The notes beneath the pieces are model-generated. The model did not search any database. It saw only the letters and a program-made list of their open reading frames with translations, and was not told where the DNA came from. Below, piece after piece: positions 45,041-54,270 of a stretch of DNA of 64,000 nt. The stretch lies in contig NZ_JAJNBZ010000007.1 in the NCBI RefSeq assembly GCF_021369635.1, positions 1 through 64,000 of the forward strand, read 5' to 3'. The first letter of the stretch is position 1, and each line of letters opens with the position of its first letter. The stretch is from Paenibacillus profundus (GTDB lineage: Bacteria; Bacillota; Bacilli; Paenibacillales; Paenibacillaceae). A program made the position numbers and the translations under genes.

Positions 45041-45910
45041 ATGAAAATCATTGATGCCCATATGCATCTGTCTCACATCGCAGAATTCAAGGCAACCGCA
45101 GCGGAAAAATCGTTCGTCGATTACAGTGCGGAAGGCATCTTGCACGAATATGCGGATAACAACGTAGTGCTTGGTATCGGAATGGGACTGACAGAGACGA
45201 AGCAAGGCGCTTTCCCTGATGATGAGGCTGTCACTCCGATGGGCTTGGATCTTGCAGAACACCTTCCTTCCCAAATTGTGTATTGCTTAGGCATCAACCC
45301 GCACAAGCTGGATGGGCAGGCACTGGCAGAGTTGGAACAGGAATTGCAGAAACCAGAAGCGGTCGGTCTGAAAATCTACCTTGGTTATTATCCGTTCTAC
45401 GCCTACGATCGCGTCTACGATCCGATCTATGAGCTGGCGGCGTCCTACAAGGTGCCGGTCGTATTTCATACCGGAGATACCTATTCGGAACGAGGCCTGC
45501 TCAAATATTCGCATCCGCTGACAATTGACGAAGTCGCGGTTACGCACCGAAGTGTCAATTTCATGATGGCGCATTTCGGTGATCCGTGGGTGCTGGACGG
45601 AGCTGAGGTGGTATATAAGAACCGGAACGTATTCGCCGATCTATCCGGCCTCATGGTTGGGGATGGCGCACAATGTGCGCGTCTGAAAGATTCGCCACTT
45701 TTCTTCGCCCATTTGCGGCATGCCATTACGTATTGCGATCATTACGACAAGCTGCTGTTTGGAACCGATTGGCCGCTCGCTCCTGTGGAGCCGTACATTC
45801 AATTTGTGAAAGAGCTCATTCCTGAGGCGTATCACGAAGATGTGTTCTATAATACGGCGTTGCGTGTATTTCCAAAGATTAAGCCGTTCGTGGAGAAGGA
45901 CAGCTTGTAG
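45041..45910 (+). CDS. Amidohydrolase (TIM-barrel metal-dependent hydrolase)
   Basis: A 289-aa amidohydrolase_2-type enzyme. The metal ligands are in DAHMHLSH at the N-terminus, VVFHTGDT, FMMAHFGDPW, and the catalytic Asp in LLFGTDWPLAP. Such enzymes hydrolyse or decarboxylate carboxylated or amide substrates. The start ATG 45041 follows the GNAT fusion gene by 18 bases, with AGAGAGG overlapping that gene's stop. The pairing suggests a shared pathway, perhaps acetylation or binding followed by hydrolysis, but the substrate is not deducible. Confidence 0.88.
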   Translation: MKIIDAHMHLSHIAEFKATAAEKSFVDYSAEGILHEYADNNVVLGIGMGLTETKQGAFPDDEAVTPMGLDLAEHLPSQIVYCLGINPHKLDGQALAELEQELQKPEAVGLKIYLGYYPFYAYDRVYDPIYELAASYKVPVVFHTGDTYSERGLLKYSHPLTIDEVAVTHRSVNFMMAHFGDPWVLDGAEVVYKNRNVFADLSGLMVGDGAQCARLKDSPLFFAHLRHAITYCDHYDKLLFGTDWPLAPVEPYIQFVKELIPEAYHEDVFYNTALRVFPKIKPFVEKDSL

Positions 45911-46093
45911 CGGCTATATCTCCATAGTGCAAGGAGTCTAACCCAGCAAAGCAAATGACTCCTGAATTTGGCAGTAGGGTTCCGCTCGGAATTGTGCTAT
46001 CATATGAAATTGTCTTCACAAAGAACACTTGTGTTTCCTCAGTGAGGACAAAAAGTCTGTTTTGTTCGCTTTGACTGGAGGGGGATTTATTGC

Positions 46094-47275
46094 ATGAAAC
46101 GATTGGGGCTATTTCCACGGATCATCATCGCCATGGTGTTCGGGATCGGGGTTGGTCTCGTGGCGCCGGACTGGGTGGTGCGGATATTTGCTACCTTTAA
46201 TAGTATATTTAATCAATTTCTTAGCTTCATGATTCCATTAATCATTCTAGGCTTCATCATTCCGGGAATCGGGGAACTAGGACGCGGGGCAGGGAAGTTG
46301 TTAGGGCTGACCGCCGCAATCGTGTATGTGTCGACAGTTCTGTCCGGCATGCTTGCGTATGCGGCGGCCGCATTTGCCTTTCCGTCCCTTTTGTCCGGCG
46401 CTTCGGCCGTGCAGACAGGCAATCCGGAAGAGATGCTGCTTCAAGGCTTTTTCAACATCGACATGCCGCCCGTGTTCGGCGTCATGACGGCACTGCTGCT
46501 GTCTTTCGTCATCGGAATCGGTATTACCGCAACTGAAGCGAAGTCACTTCTGGGGCTCACGCGTGAGTTCAAGGACATCGTCGGCAAAGTGATATCGAGC
46601 ATGATCATCCCGCTTCTGCCGATTCATATCGCCGGAATCTTCATGAACATGACTCAAGCAGGGCAAGTGGCGCTCATCTTGCAAGTGTTCTTGAAAGTAT
46701 TCGTGATGATTTTGCTGCTGCATATGATCATTTTGCTGTGCCAATACGGCATTGCCGGCACCTTGAACAAGCGCAATCCGTTTACGATGCTGAAGACGAT
46801 GATTCCCGCTTACTTCACAGCTCTCGGCACGCAATCATCCGCCGCGACGATTCCGGTAACCTTGAAGCAGACGAAGAAGTTGGGTACGGACGAGGAAGTC
46901 GCTAACTTCGTCGTGCCGTTATGCGCCACCATTCATATTACAGGTTCGACGATTACAATAACATCAGTGACGTCCGCAATTCTATTTATTCACGGTCAAC
47001 CGCTATCGCTTGCAACGATGCTGCCATTCATACTTATGCTGGGCATTACGATGATTGCCGCCCCGAGTGTTCCTGGAGGTGGAGTGATGGCAGCCTTGGG
47101 TTTGTTCCAATCGATGCTCGGCTTCGACGAAGCGATGATAAGCTTGACGATCGCTTTGTATATCGCCCAGGACAGCTTCGGCACCGCAACGAACGTGACC
47201 GGCGACGGGGCGATTGCGCAGATTATTCATTTTTTCAAGAAGAAGCAGATGCGGGCAAACCGCACGGCAGGTTGA
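46094..47275 (+). CDS. Dicarboxylate/amino acid:cation symporter (DAACS family)
   Basis: A 393-aa polytopic membrane protein of the GltP/DctA family that imports glutamate, aspartate or C4-dicarboxylates with Na+ or H+. Family landmarks are visible: FLSFMIPLIILGFIIPGI, the serine-rich reentrant hairpin ALGTQSSAATIPVTL, TIHITGSTITIT in the TM7 region, and IAAPSVPGGGVMA in the second hairpin. The usual NMDGT of TM7 is replaced by HITGS, so the substrate may be atypical. GGAGGGGG lies about 11 bases before ATG 46094. It is 183 bases after the amidohydrolase, with a GGAGTC/GACTCC hairpin between. Confidence 0.88.
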   Translation: MKRLGLFPRIIIAMVFGIGVGLVAPDWVVRIFATFNSIFNQFLSFMIPLIILGFIIPGIGELGRGAGKLLGLTAAIVYVSTVLSGMLAYAAAAFAFPSLLSGASAVQTGNPEEMLLQGFFNIDMPPVFGVMTALLLSFVIGIGITATEAKSLLGLTREFKDIVGKVISSMIIPLLPIHIAGIFMNMTQAGQVALILQVFLKVFVMILLLHMIILLCQYGIAGTLNKRNPFTMLKTMIPAYFTALGTQSSAATIPVTLKQTKKLGTDEEVANFVVPLCATIHITGSTITITSVTSAILFIHGQPLSLATMLPFILMLGITMIAAPSVPGGGVMAALGLFQSMLGFDEAMISLTIALYIAQDSFGTATNVTGDGAIAQIIHFFKKKQMRANRTAG

Positions 47276-47291
47276 AAGGATATCGAAAAGC

Positions 47292-47332
47292 AAAAGGCAT
47301 GCTTTGTCATGAAGACAATAGCATGCCTTTTA
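47292..47332 (+). terminator. Terminator after the symporter gene
   Basis: AAAAGGCATGC pairs with GCATGCCTTTT across an 18-base loop that itself partly pairs; the T run is short. Confidence 0.85.
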
Positions 47333-47405
47333 AATTAAGGGGCATTCCGTCCGGTCAAGCCAAGGAACGATGGGGTGCATCGTATCCGCACGCTTTGCCG
47401 CTGTG

Positions 47406-48149
47406 TTATGACTGCAGGCGGATGGACAACAGCTCATTGGCACCTCGTTGGAACTCGTAAGAGCTTTTTTCGATGTGCGCGGAATGAATGCAAGCTTGCA
47501 CGTCATGCAATAAACGATCAAGATGCTCATATTTCCGGCCAGACAGATCCGTCAATGGGAAAATCCGAATTTCGTCCTTCGTGACACGAATCAATTCCAC
47601 AAGGGATGTCAGATGGAATTCATAGTCCAACCGATCTGAATACATGAAGAGGAGATGCGCATTCAGTGACATATCGAATTGTTTGTCTGCATAAGGGAGA
47701 GTCGGGAGAGCCGCGGCTTGATATCGTCCGGGTTGCTCACGCATATCCTGGACACAATCGTGCAGTGCCCGCGCTCGCTCTTCTTGCAGCGCTTTCAAGG
47801 AACTAAAATAACTCCATACATACTGATCGGCCACCCGTCCCATATTCTCCATCGTATGGTTGAGATCGTCTATGCCTTTTCGCTCCAAGTCGTCTGCTTT
47901 GAATTCATAGGCGATGTCGCATGCGGATGCTTGAATTCCACGGCGATTGGCATGCGCGGTGAACGAGCATGCGCCTCCTGCACAATCCAGAATTCGTTTG
48001 CCTGCCATTTGTTCTACAGATAAGTTGAACATGCCTATATATTCCTCATATGTACGCCCGATAAATACAATCCGGCTCAAGTCCAGCTTCTGATTGTCTG
48101 TTCCTGCTCCCAATTTTTTCAACCCGCTTTCTTTCTGATGCGATTTCAT
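47406..48149 (-). CDS. Class I SAM-dependent methyltransferase-like protein
   Basis: A 247-aa protein with a SAM-binding motif I of the form RILDCAGGACSFTAHANRRG and a following acidic residue at ASACDIAYEF. The usual motif IV region is FDMSLNAHLLFMYSD. The later LVELIRVTKDEIRIFPLTDL matches the strand order of class I methyltransferases. The substrate is unknown. It is convergent with the symporter and divergent from the glutamine transporter cluster. Confidence 0.8.
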   Translation of the reverse strand: MKSHQKESGLKKLGAGTDNQKLDLSRIVFIGRTYEEYIGMFNLSVEQMAGKRILDCAGGACSFTAHANRRGIQASACDIAYEFKADDLERKGIDDLNHTMENMGRVADQYVWSYFSSLKALQEERARALHDCVQDMREQPGRYQAAALPTLPYADKQFDMSLNAHLLFMYSDRLDYEFHLTSLVELIRVTKDEIRIFPLTDLSGRKYEHLDRLLHDVQACIHSAHIEKSSYEFQRGANELLSIRLQS

Positions 48150-48302
48150 ACAAACATAATCATTATTGGTAAATGATGGGTTGCACCCGGGACTTTGTCA
48201 ATCGGATGTATTCGCATTTTTTATTAATAAACCTAAGACTGGTCCATATGTATAATAGAGGCTTCTTATCCACCCATTACCGGAAGAAGGGAGGTGACTC
48301 AC

Positions 48303-49021
48303 ATGATTGTGTGTGCCGGGGTGAACAAGTATTTCGGATCTTTTCAGGTACTGAAGGACATCGATCTTCACATCGGGCAAGGGGAAGTTGTCGTCGTCAT
48401 TGGTCCGTCCGGTTCCGGCAAAAGCACATTGCTGCGCTGCATCAACCGCTTAGAGGAGATCTCTTCGGGCACATTGACGGTGAACGGACAGAACGTCCAT
48501 GATAAGAAGCTGCAAATCAATGCACTGCGCAGACAGATCGGCATGGTCTTTCAGCATTTTCATTTGTACCCCCACAAAAAAGTAATCGACAATATTATGC
48601 TTGCCCCGATGAAAGTACTCGGCCTGCCGGAGCAGGAAGCGAAAGAAAGAGCCATGTACTATTTGCGGAAGGTCGGCATTCCTGAGAAAGCTGACTCGTA
48701 TCCATCGCAGTTGTCAGGGGGACAGCAGCAGCGTGTGGCCATCGCCCGCGGCCTTGCGATGAATCGCTATTCGATGAGCCTACGTCTGCGCTAGACCCGG
48801 AAATGATAGGTGAAGTGCTCGATGTAATGAAATCGCTTGCTCGCGAAGGAATGACAATGGTCGTCGTTACGCATGAGATGGGCTTTGCGCGTGAGGTTGC
48901 CGACCGCATCGTCTTTATGGATGAAGGACAGATTGTGGAGGAAGCGGCGCCTGCGGAGTTTTTCAACAAGCCGAAGGAGGAACGGGCTCGAATCTTTTTA
49001 AGCCGGTTATTAAATCACTGA
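48303..49021 (+). pseudogene. glnQ: Glutamine-type ABC transporter ATPase, disrupted at Walker B
   Basis: The first part (48303-48794) has Walker A GPSGSGKST, the Q-loop GMVFQHFHLYPH and the signature [18 protein letters not shown]. After GLAMN the reading frame is lost at about 48765: the expected [17 protein letters not shown] is present only as CTATTCGATGAGCCT in another frame. The family frame resumes there and runs to 49021 with the H-loop [15 protein letters not shown]. The locus is 719 bases long. Restoring 10 bases gives 242 codons, the normal GlnQ length. Walker B is thus broken unless the lesion is an assembly error. GGAGGTGA selects ATG 48303. Confidence 0.88.
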
Positions 49022-49037
49022 GATCTGGAGGATGAGA

Positions 49038-49880
49038 ATGAGAAAGATGTACCGAAACAAATGGTTTCTTAGCGGAATGATTCTGATGTTGGCGGCTTTC
49101 GCGGTAGCAGGATGCGGAGGGAGGGAAGCCGGAAACGAGAACCAATCCGGTACGGGGAAAGCCGCTTCGACCGTCGAAACAGCCAAAGAGCGCGGCAAGC
49201 TGGTCATCGGCGTCAAGTTCGATACGAATCTGTTCGGCTTGAAGGACCCAGCGAGCGGCGAAGTGAAAGGATTCGACATCGATATCGCCAAGGCAATAGC
49301 CACGAAGCTGCTCGGGGACGAGAGCAAGCTGGAGCTGAAGGAAGTGACTTCGAAGACTCGCATTCCGATGCTGCAGAACGGCGACATCGACGCGATAATC
49401 GCCACAATGACCGTCACGGAGGAGCGAAAGCAGCAGGTTGATTTTACGGAGGTCTATTTCAATGCCGGACAATCGTTGCTGGTGAAGAAGGGAAGTCCGA
49501 TTCGATCGATTGACGACGTGAAGAAAGGCGTTAAGGTGGTGGCCGTCAAAGGGTCGACCTCGACGAAGAACGTCCGCGAGAAGGCGCCTGACGCGGAAGT
49601 GCTTGAGTTCGAGAACTATCAGGATGCGTTCACCGCTTTGAAATCGGGCAAAGGAGAAGTATTGACGACGGACAATTCAATCTTGTTTGGCATGATGAAG
49701 CAGGACCCGAATTTCGAGATGGTCGGGGGCAATTTTACCGACGAACCGTACGGGATTGCGGTCCGTAAGGGAGATACGGAATTTGCCTCCTTCATTAATA
49801 ATTTGTTGAAGGAAATGAAAGAAAACGGTGAATACGACAAGCTGTACGAACAATGGATGGGCGAGAAGCCTTCTAAATAG
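49038..49880 (+). CDS. glnH: Glutamine/polar amino acid ABC transporter substrate-binding lipoprotein
   Basis: A 280-aa lipoprotein. The signal peptide ends in the lipobox AVAGC. The mature protein is a family 3 solute-binding protein: KLVIGVKFDTNLFGLKDPAS, KGFDIDIAKAIATKLLGD, RIPMLQNGDIDAIIATMTVT, then FTEVYFNAGQSLLVKKGS. The ligand is probably glutamine by gene order and similarity to GlnH. The ATG at 49038 has GGAGG 6 bases upstream; the ATG at 49032 abuts it. It follows glnQ by 16 bases and precedes two permease genes. Confidence 0.92.
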   Translation: MRKMYRNKWFLSGMILMLAAFAVAGCGGREAGNENQSGTGKAASTVETAKERGKLVIGVKFDTNLFGLKDPASGEVKGFDIDIAKAIATKLLGDESKLELKEVTSKTRIPMLQNGDIDAIIATMTVTEERKQQVDFTEVYFNAGQSLLVKKGSPIRSIDDVKKGVKVVAVKGSTSTKNVREKAPDAEVLEFENYQDAFTALKSGKGEVLTTDNSILFGMMKQDPNFEMVGGNFTDEPYGIAVRKGDTEFASFINNLLKEMKENGEYDKLYEQWMGEKPSK

Positions 49881-49945
49881 CTGTCGTCTGGCGCCAGTAC
49901 CGGATACATTACGAACGTCTAACTGCACCGGGGAGGGGGAAAGGC

Positions 49946-50599
49946 ATGCTGGATGTTTCCGTACTAATCGGAAATTGGGACCGCTACATGACGGGATTCG
50001 GCAACACATTGGCGATTAGCGTTCTCGCCCTTATCGGCAGCTTTGTCATCGGGACGCTGTTCGCGGTATTGCGCATAGCTCCCAATCGGCTGCTGAACAT
50101 CATCGGTGCGGCTTACGTGGAGTTCGTGCGCAACATCCCGCTCATCTTAATCGTCTTCCTGTTCTACAATGGCTTGCCTGCTCTTCACCTCAATCTGAAC
50201 GGCTTTGTGGCGGGAACACTCGGACTCACCGTGTATACTTCGGCATTCATCGCAGAAGCGATACGGGCCGGTATTCTGTCTGTTCCTCAAGGGCAGACGG
50301 AAGCTGCACGTTCAGCGGGATTGACGTACGTCCAGACGATGCGGCACATTATCCTTCCACAAGCGATGCGAATTGTCATTCCGCCGCTCGGCAATCAGTT
50401 CCTGAATCTCATCAAAAATTCATCTGTCCTCGGTGTCATTGCAGGACTCGATCTGATGTACTACGGCGACCTCATCAATTTAGATACGTTCAAGACATTC
50501 AGCGTTTATATATTTGTCGGCATGTTCTATCTCATCCTAACGATACCAATGAGCTTCGCAGTGAATGCCTTGGAACGACGAATGGCCCGAAGCGGATAG
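49946..50599 (+). CDS. glnM: Amino acid ABC transporter permease (GlnM-like)
   Basis: A 217-aa inner permease of the HisMQ type with about five transmembrane helices. The EAA loop reads EAARSAGLTYVQTMRHIILPQ, and FVRNIPLILIVFLFYNGLP is typical of the family. The ribosome site GGGAGGGGGAAAGG lies before ATG 49946. Its 3' end is followed after 16 bases by the second permease. Confidence 0.92.
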   Translation: MLDVSVLIGNWDRYMTGFGNTLAISVLALIGSFVIGTLFAVLRIAPNRLLNIIGAAYVEFVRNIPLILIVFLFYNGLPALHLNLNGFVAGTLGLTVYTSAFIAEAIRAGILSVPQGQTEAARSAGLTYVQTMRHIILPQAMRIVIPPLGNQFLNLIKNSSVLGVIAGLDLMYYGDLINLDTFKTFSVYIFVGMFYLILTIPMSFAVNALERRMARSG

Positions 50600-50615
50600 A
50601 AGAGGGGGGGAATCG

Positions 50616-51263
50616 TTGGACTTCATCGGAGCTTATTCATCCGATAATGTGCTCTATATGCTGGAAGGGTTTCTCGTCACGATTGGTGTGGCCTGCATCG
50701 CGATTATTTTGAGCTTTCTCGTTGCCTGTCTGCTCGCCGTCGTCCGCTATGCCCGTATTCCTGTCTTATCACAGTGCACGGCCGTCCTCGTCGAGATAAT
50801 TCGGAACTTGCCGCTGCTTCTCATTATCTTCTTCGTCTTCTTCGCCCTGCCGCAGGTCGGGCTGAAGATGAGCGTGTTCGCGGCGGCAATTGTGGCGCTC
50901 ACCATCTTCGAGGCTGCTATGGTGTCAGAAATTATTCGTGCTGGTCTTATGTCCATAGACAAAGGCCAAATCGAAGCTGCCCGTTCCAGCGGGCTGTCCT
51001 TCATCCAAACGTTAAGATTCGTCACCATGCCGCAAGCGTTAAGGCGCATGATCCCTCCGATGGTAAGCCAATTCATCGCGCTGCTCAAGGATACGTCGCT
51101 CACCGTCATCATTGCGCTCCCGGAGCTGATGCACAACGTGCAGATCGTCAACGGACAAAGCGTCAACTACATCATTCCGACTTACCTCTTCGCGGCTCTG
51201 CTCTATTTTATCGTCAACTATGCATTATCCATGTTCGCGCGCAGGCTCGAGCTGCGTGGTTAG
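50616..51263 (+). CDS. glnP: Amino acid ABC transporter permease (GlnP-like)
   Basis: A 215-aa second permease with EIIRNLPLLLIIFFVFFALP and the EAA loop EAARSSGLSFIQTLRFVTMP. The TTG 50616 is chosen because GAGGGGGGG (50602-50610) lies 5-6 bases upstream; the frame also opens earlier, inside the preceding gene. With the preceding permease it forms the expected heterodimer. Without a functional GlnQ (see the disrupted ATPase) the complex would need an ATPase supplied in trans. Confidence 0.92.
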   Translation: MDFIGAYSSDNVLYMLEGFLVTIGVACIAIILSFLVACLLAVVRYARIPVLSQCTAVLVEIIRNLPLLLIIFFVFFALPQVGLKMSVFAAAIVALTIFEAAMVSEIIRAGLMSIDKGQIEAARSSGLSFIQTLRFVTMPQALRRMIPPMVSQFIALLKDTSLTVIIALPELMHNVQIVNGQSVNYIIPTYLFAALLYFIVNYALSMFARRLELRG

Positions 51264-51279
51264 ATTGAACGTGGCTGGC

Positions 51280-51340
51280 GGCTCTCTTGAGTCTTGAGTG
51301 TGATGGCCCTAGGGGTTGCTCAGACTCGACTCAAGGAGCC
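51280..51340 (+). terminator. Long hairpin after the glutamine transporter cluster
   Basis: GGCTC-T-CTTGAGTC (51280-51293) pairs with GACTCAAG-GAGCC (51328-51340). The T content after it is weak (TTGTT). Confidence 0.6.
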
Positions 51341-51783
51341 TTGTTACTACTATGGAACACTATTATAAGGTTATGAAGCTGAGCTGTTGTACCTCATCAT
51401 ACGGTGCCTTGATCCATTCTCCCTAATACTCAGATAGAGCCGCAATTGCCGTAGCGCGAACGGGACAATGTCAGGTAAAATGATGTCTCTCTGAGAGAAG
51501 GGGAGAGTGCCGCTAAGGGCATGTAAATGAACTATGCTCACATGCTTCCCGTTGAGTCATGTCATCCATGTAATCGGCAAAGAATACACTTGGACAAGCA
51601 ATGCAAGCGGAGAATCAACACACGTGTCATGCTCAGGATGGCTTCACTTTCAAGGAACAGAAAAGTTGGATCATTCCCAATACTCATAGAGTGAGGACAT
51701 CGTTGCAGATTATCGAGCGGGTGCTGCAATGGTTCAACCGTTTTTTATACGTACCGGATACGATAACAACAGAACAAAGACAA
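51341..51783. other. Intergenic stretch of about 440 bases
   Basis: No gene, repeat or clear promoter is seen. A frame from 51601 on the plus strand runs across the downstream terminator and into the opposite-strand DinB gene, so it is not coding. Confidence 0.5.
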
Positions 51784-51813
51784 AAGACAGGCTGCCACAT
51801 GGCAGCCTGTCTT
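51784..51813. terminator. Strong terminator hairpin
   Basis: AAGACAGGCTGCC pairs perfectly with GGCAGCCTGTCTT across a 4-base loop. On the minus strand it follows the DinB gene; on the plus strand ATTTTT follows. Confidence 0.9.
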
Positions 51814-51848
51814 ATTTTTCGAACGGGTACTTGGGAGGAACTACGAAA

Positions 51849-52349
51849 TTACTTCAGAGGCTCCATACCCATTGCAGCCCATTCTTCTCGAGAAGGTCCG
51901 TATACACCAGGCACGGCGAGACCAGCCTGTCGCATCAATATTGTCAGCTGACCGCGGTGATGGTTCTGATGATTGATGAGCAGCATCAGAATCACGTTGT
52001 TCGGCATTTGTTGTCCGAACATGTCGCTCTTCACCTGCAGCGTGTCGTCCGTCCACTGCGACTTCAACGCTTGCATCAATGCATCAGTCGTGCGGCGATA
52101 GCTCTCGGCAATTTTCTGAGCCTCTGACGGTTCTGGAGCATCGCCGCCAGGCGCTTCGATCTGCAAACCGGCTCCCCCCATGATGACCTGTATTGAAGTC
52201 ACGATATGCCATGCGATCGTTCCAAGCGTTCGATCTTGCGGCGTCACGTCTTGCTTCAGCGATTCATCGGTGAGCGCATCGAGTATGCGCTGAGTTGCAC
52301 CTGCCTCGAATTCCCACGTTTGCAGAAAACCGTTTATCGTTTGATACAT
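51849..52349 (-). CDS. DinB-family protein
   Basis: A 166-aa four-helix-bundle protein. The putative metal-binding histidines are in TIAWHIVTSIQ and in LINHQNHHRGQL, the typical DinB/YfiT pattern. Members include bacillithiol-dependent transferases and proteins of unknown role. It lies 28 bases downstream of the cyclophilin gene on the same strand, so they may be co-transcribed. Confidence 0.88.
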   Translation of the reverse strand: MYQTINGFLQTWEFEAGATQRILDALTDESLKQDVTPQDRTLGTIAWHIVTSIQVIMGGAGLQIEAPGGDAPEPSEAQKIAESYRRTTDALMQALKSQWTDDTLQVKSDMFGQQMPNNVILMLLINHQNHHRGQLTILMRQAGLAVPGVYGPSREEWAAMGMEPLK

Positions 52350-52377
52350 ACGATCCCTCCTTATTAATTTGGCAGCG

Positions 52378-53058
52378 CTATTGCTTGATGGTTTCAGGCT
52401 CTTTGTACTCCACGCCGAAAGTATCGACCGTCACTTTCTTCATCTTTTGCGGAGTATTAGGCTTATCCTGCGCATCTCTAGGTGTGCTGACGATCTCTTG
52501 GACCATCTCCATTCCTTTAGTCACTTTGCCGAAGGCAGCATATTGTCCGTCCAGATGAGAGGCTTCGGCAACCATAATGAAGAACTGGGAGCCGGCCGAA
52601 TCCGGAGAAGCGGACCTTGCCATGGAGATGACGCCTTCGCTATGCTTCAAATCATTTTGAAAATTGTTGTCGGCAAATTCCCCTTTAATGCTGTAGCCGG
52701 GACCACCGATGCCTGAACCTTCCGGATCGCCGCCCTGAACCATGAATCCTGGGATGACGCGATGAAAGATCAGTCCATCGTAGAACCCTTTTTTCACTAA
52801 TGAAATAAAATTGTTTACCGTATTCGGAGCAGTATCGGGGTAAAGCTCCAATTCAATTTTTTTACCGTCTTCCATTTCGATTGTGACAAGGGGATTCTTT
52901 CCGTTCGAAGCCGGCTCCTTCTTCTCAGTGTCAGACACGTTCGATGTGTCTGTGGCGGATTGGGCATTGTCCGCGTTTGATTTGGCGCCGCATCCTGCGA
53001 TCATGATCATCGCTGCAATCAATAGAATGGACAAACTTAGTACTTTTCTGCTCCTCAT
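52378..53058 (-). CDS. Lipoprotein peptidyl-prolyl cis-trans isomerase (cyclophilin)
   Basis: A 226-aa secreted foldase. The signal peptide ends in MIAGC, a lipobox, followed by a Ser/Thr/Glu-rich linker (about 25-55) and a cyclophilin domain (about 56-220). Conserved segments are GLIFHRVIPGFMVQGGDPEG, ISMARSASPDSAGSQFFIM and HLDGQYAAFGKVTKGM, including the catalytic Arg of FHR. It should act on proteins emerging outside the membrane. Confidence 0.93.
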   Translation of the reverse strand: MRSRKVLSLSILLIAAMIMIAGCGAKSNADNAQSATDTSNVSDTEKKEPASNGKNPLVTIEMEDGKKIELELYPDTAPNTVNNFISLVKKGFYDGLIFHRVIPGFMVQGGDPEGSGIGGPGYSIKGEFADNNFQNDLKHSEGVISMARSASPDSAGSQFFIMVAEASHLDGQYAAFGKVTKGMEMVQEIVSTPRDAQDKPNTPQKMKKVTVDTFGVEYKEPETIKQ

Positions 53059-53652
53059 GAATCGATTCCTCCTGCGTTCTGCTGCATTATACAGTACAGT
53101 ATGCCATTGAACTAACTGCCAATCAAGCCACGGTTCGTGTTCTTGCGAATTGCACCTGATTGGAATACGATTGGAGAAACAATTCTAATGAGTTGTTGAA
53201 GGGGTTCGAGGCATCATTTGGCATTGAAGGCGCAACAAGCAGGAGGTTGAGCGTACGACCCGGAAGGAAGGCGACCTATCGGTGACCGAAGCGCTCATCA
53301 TATACAAGCCTGCCAATGAGAAGATGCATATCTTTCAAGTGATTTTGAAAGCCGGTATGATAAGCGTGGTCTTCTTCAATGACAATGAATAATCGTGATG
53401 GATCAACCGGAGCACCAGCCGGAAGGACGGAACTAATTTCTGGTTATGCTTTCATATATGTTTGTCATCAACAGCGAATTTGTGCGGCAGCGCATCATCC
53501 GCTGTTGATTTTTTTGCTGCAAAATTATTCATAGCAAGTATGTTTACCTAATCCATGGAAGGCTTGCGGACATAAGCTGTTCATAATGGACGGTCTTCGT
53601 CTCGCATCAAATGCAAACCATATTAATAAAAAATAAAATGGAGGCTTTCATG
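53059..53652. other. Intergenic stretch with possible coding debris and a terminator
   Basis: A frame ending at 53392 reads EVERTTRKEGDLSVTEALII, then YKPANEKMHIFQVILKAG and VVFFNDNE. It looks protein-like but has no start and no family I recognise, so it may be the tail of a lost gene. A terminator lies at 53467-53515. TGGAGG for the next gene is at about 53639-53644. Confidence 0.4.
53467..53515 (+). terminator. Hairpin terminator
   Basis: ATCAACAGCG (53467-53476) pairs with CGCTGTTGAT (53500-53509), followed by six T. Confidence 0.8.
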
Positions 53653-54018
53653 ATGAACAAAAGAAAAACTGTACGCGTGAAGCAAGCGCTGCCGCTGCTC
53701 AATCAAAATGTTCCAGGATTGTCTGGACCCGAGTCATCATTGACTGAAGCGACCGGTAGCGGGCCGTTTACTGCCAAGTTCTCGTTGTTGGAGCGATTCG
53801 GGGGCATTGATGGCATCATGACGACGGTCGGTCACGTTCAAAAATTGTACGGCATGTATCAGCAGCTCAATTCGATGATGCGAACGTTCGGTTTATTGGG
53901 CGCGCCGCAAGTGGCCGTATCCAATTCACGCGGTAAACGTTTGCAGAAAACAACCCGAAAAACACAGACAGCTCGTTCGCGCGCGACATTATCTCGCAAA
54001 CATGCAAAAAGGGGTTGA
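53653..54018 (+). CDS. Basic protein of about 121 aa, possibly YqfQ/VrrA-like
   Basis: The middle reads LLERFGGIDGIMTTVGHVQK, then LYGMYQQLNSMMRTFGLL, the type of segment found in YqfQ/VrrA-like Bacillales proteins. The N-terminus is short and polar. The C-terminal 35 residues are very basic (RGKRLQKTTRKTQTARSR and so on) and could bind nucleic acid or a spore-coat surface. GGAGG lies 8 bases before ATG 53653. The family assignment is tentative. Confidence 0.6.
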   Translation: MNKRKTVRVKQALPLLNQNVPGLSGPESSLTEATGSGPFTAKFSLLERFGGIDGIMTTVGHVQKLYGMYQQLNSMMRTFGLLGAPQVAVSNSRGKRLQKTTRKTQTARSRATLSRKHAKRG

Positions 54019-54100
54019 ACACTCGCCAACAAGTAGCAATAGCTCAGAGACTCGGGAAAGGACTGCTGGCTTGGCCCGTATCTCTTCACTGTCCATGAAC

Positions 54101-54130
54101 GGAAGCCGCCCAATTTACTCGGCGGTTTCC
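54101..54130 (+). terminator. Hairpin after the basic-protein gene
   Basis: GGAAGCCGCC pairs with GGCGGTTTCC, with one G-U pair, across ten bases; no long T run follows. Confidence 0.65.
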
Positions 54131-54270
54131 GATTGGTCACCATCGTACATAAGTTGCGAAAGATTGGCGATCAGGAGAAGTCTTTTTACTAGATTGTTAG
54201 TATATGGTACTATTTTATAATAGAACATAATTCGAACTGTTCATTCCAATGGTGAGAGGGGTAAATAAAG

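Noticed and set aside
45960..46060. Possible T-box-like leader before the symporter (GGGTTCCGC, hairpins)
   Set aside because: The conserved T-box AGGGTGGNACCGCG is not present and no specifier or antiterminator could be drawn.
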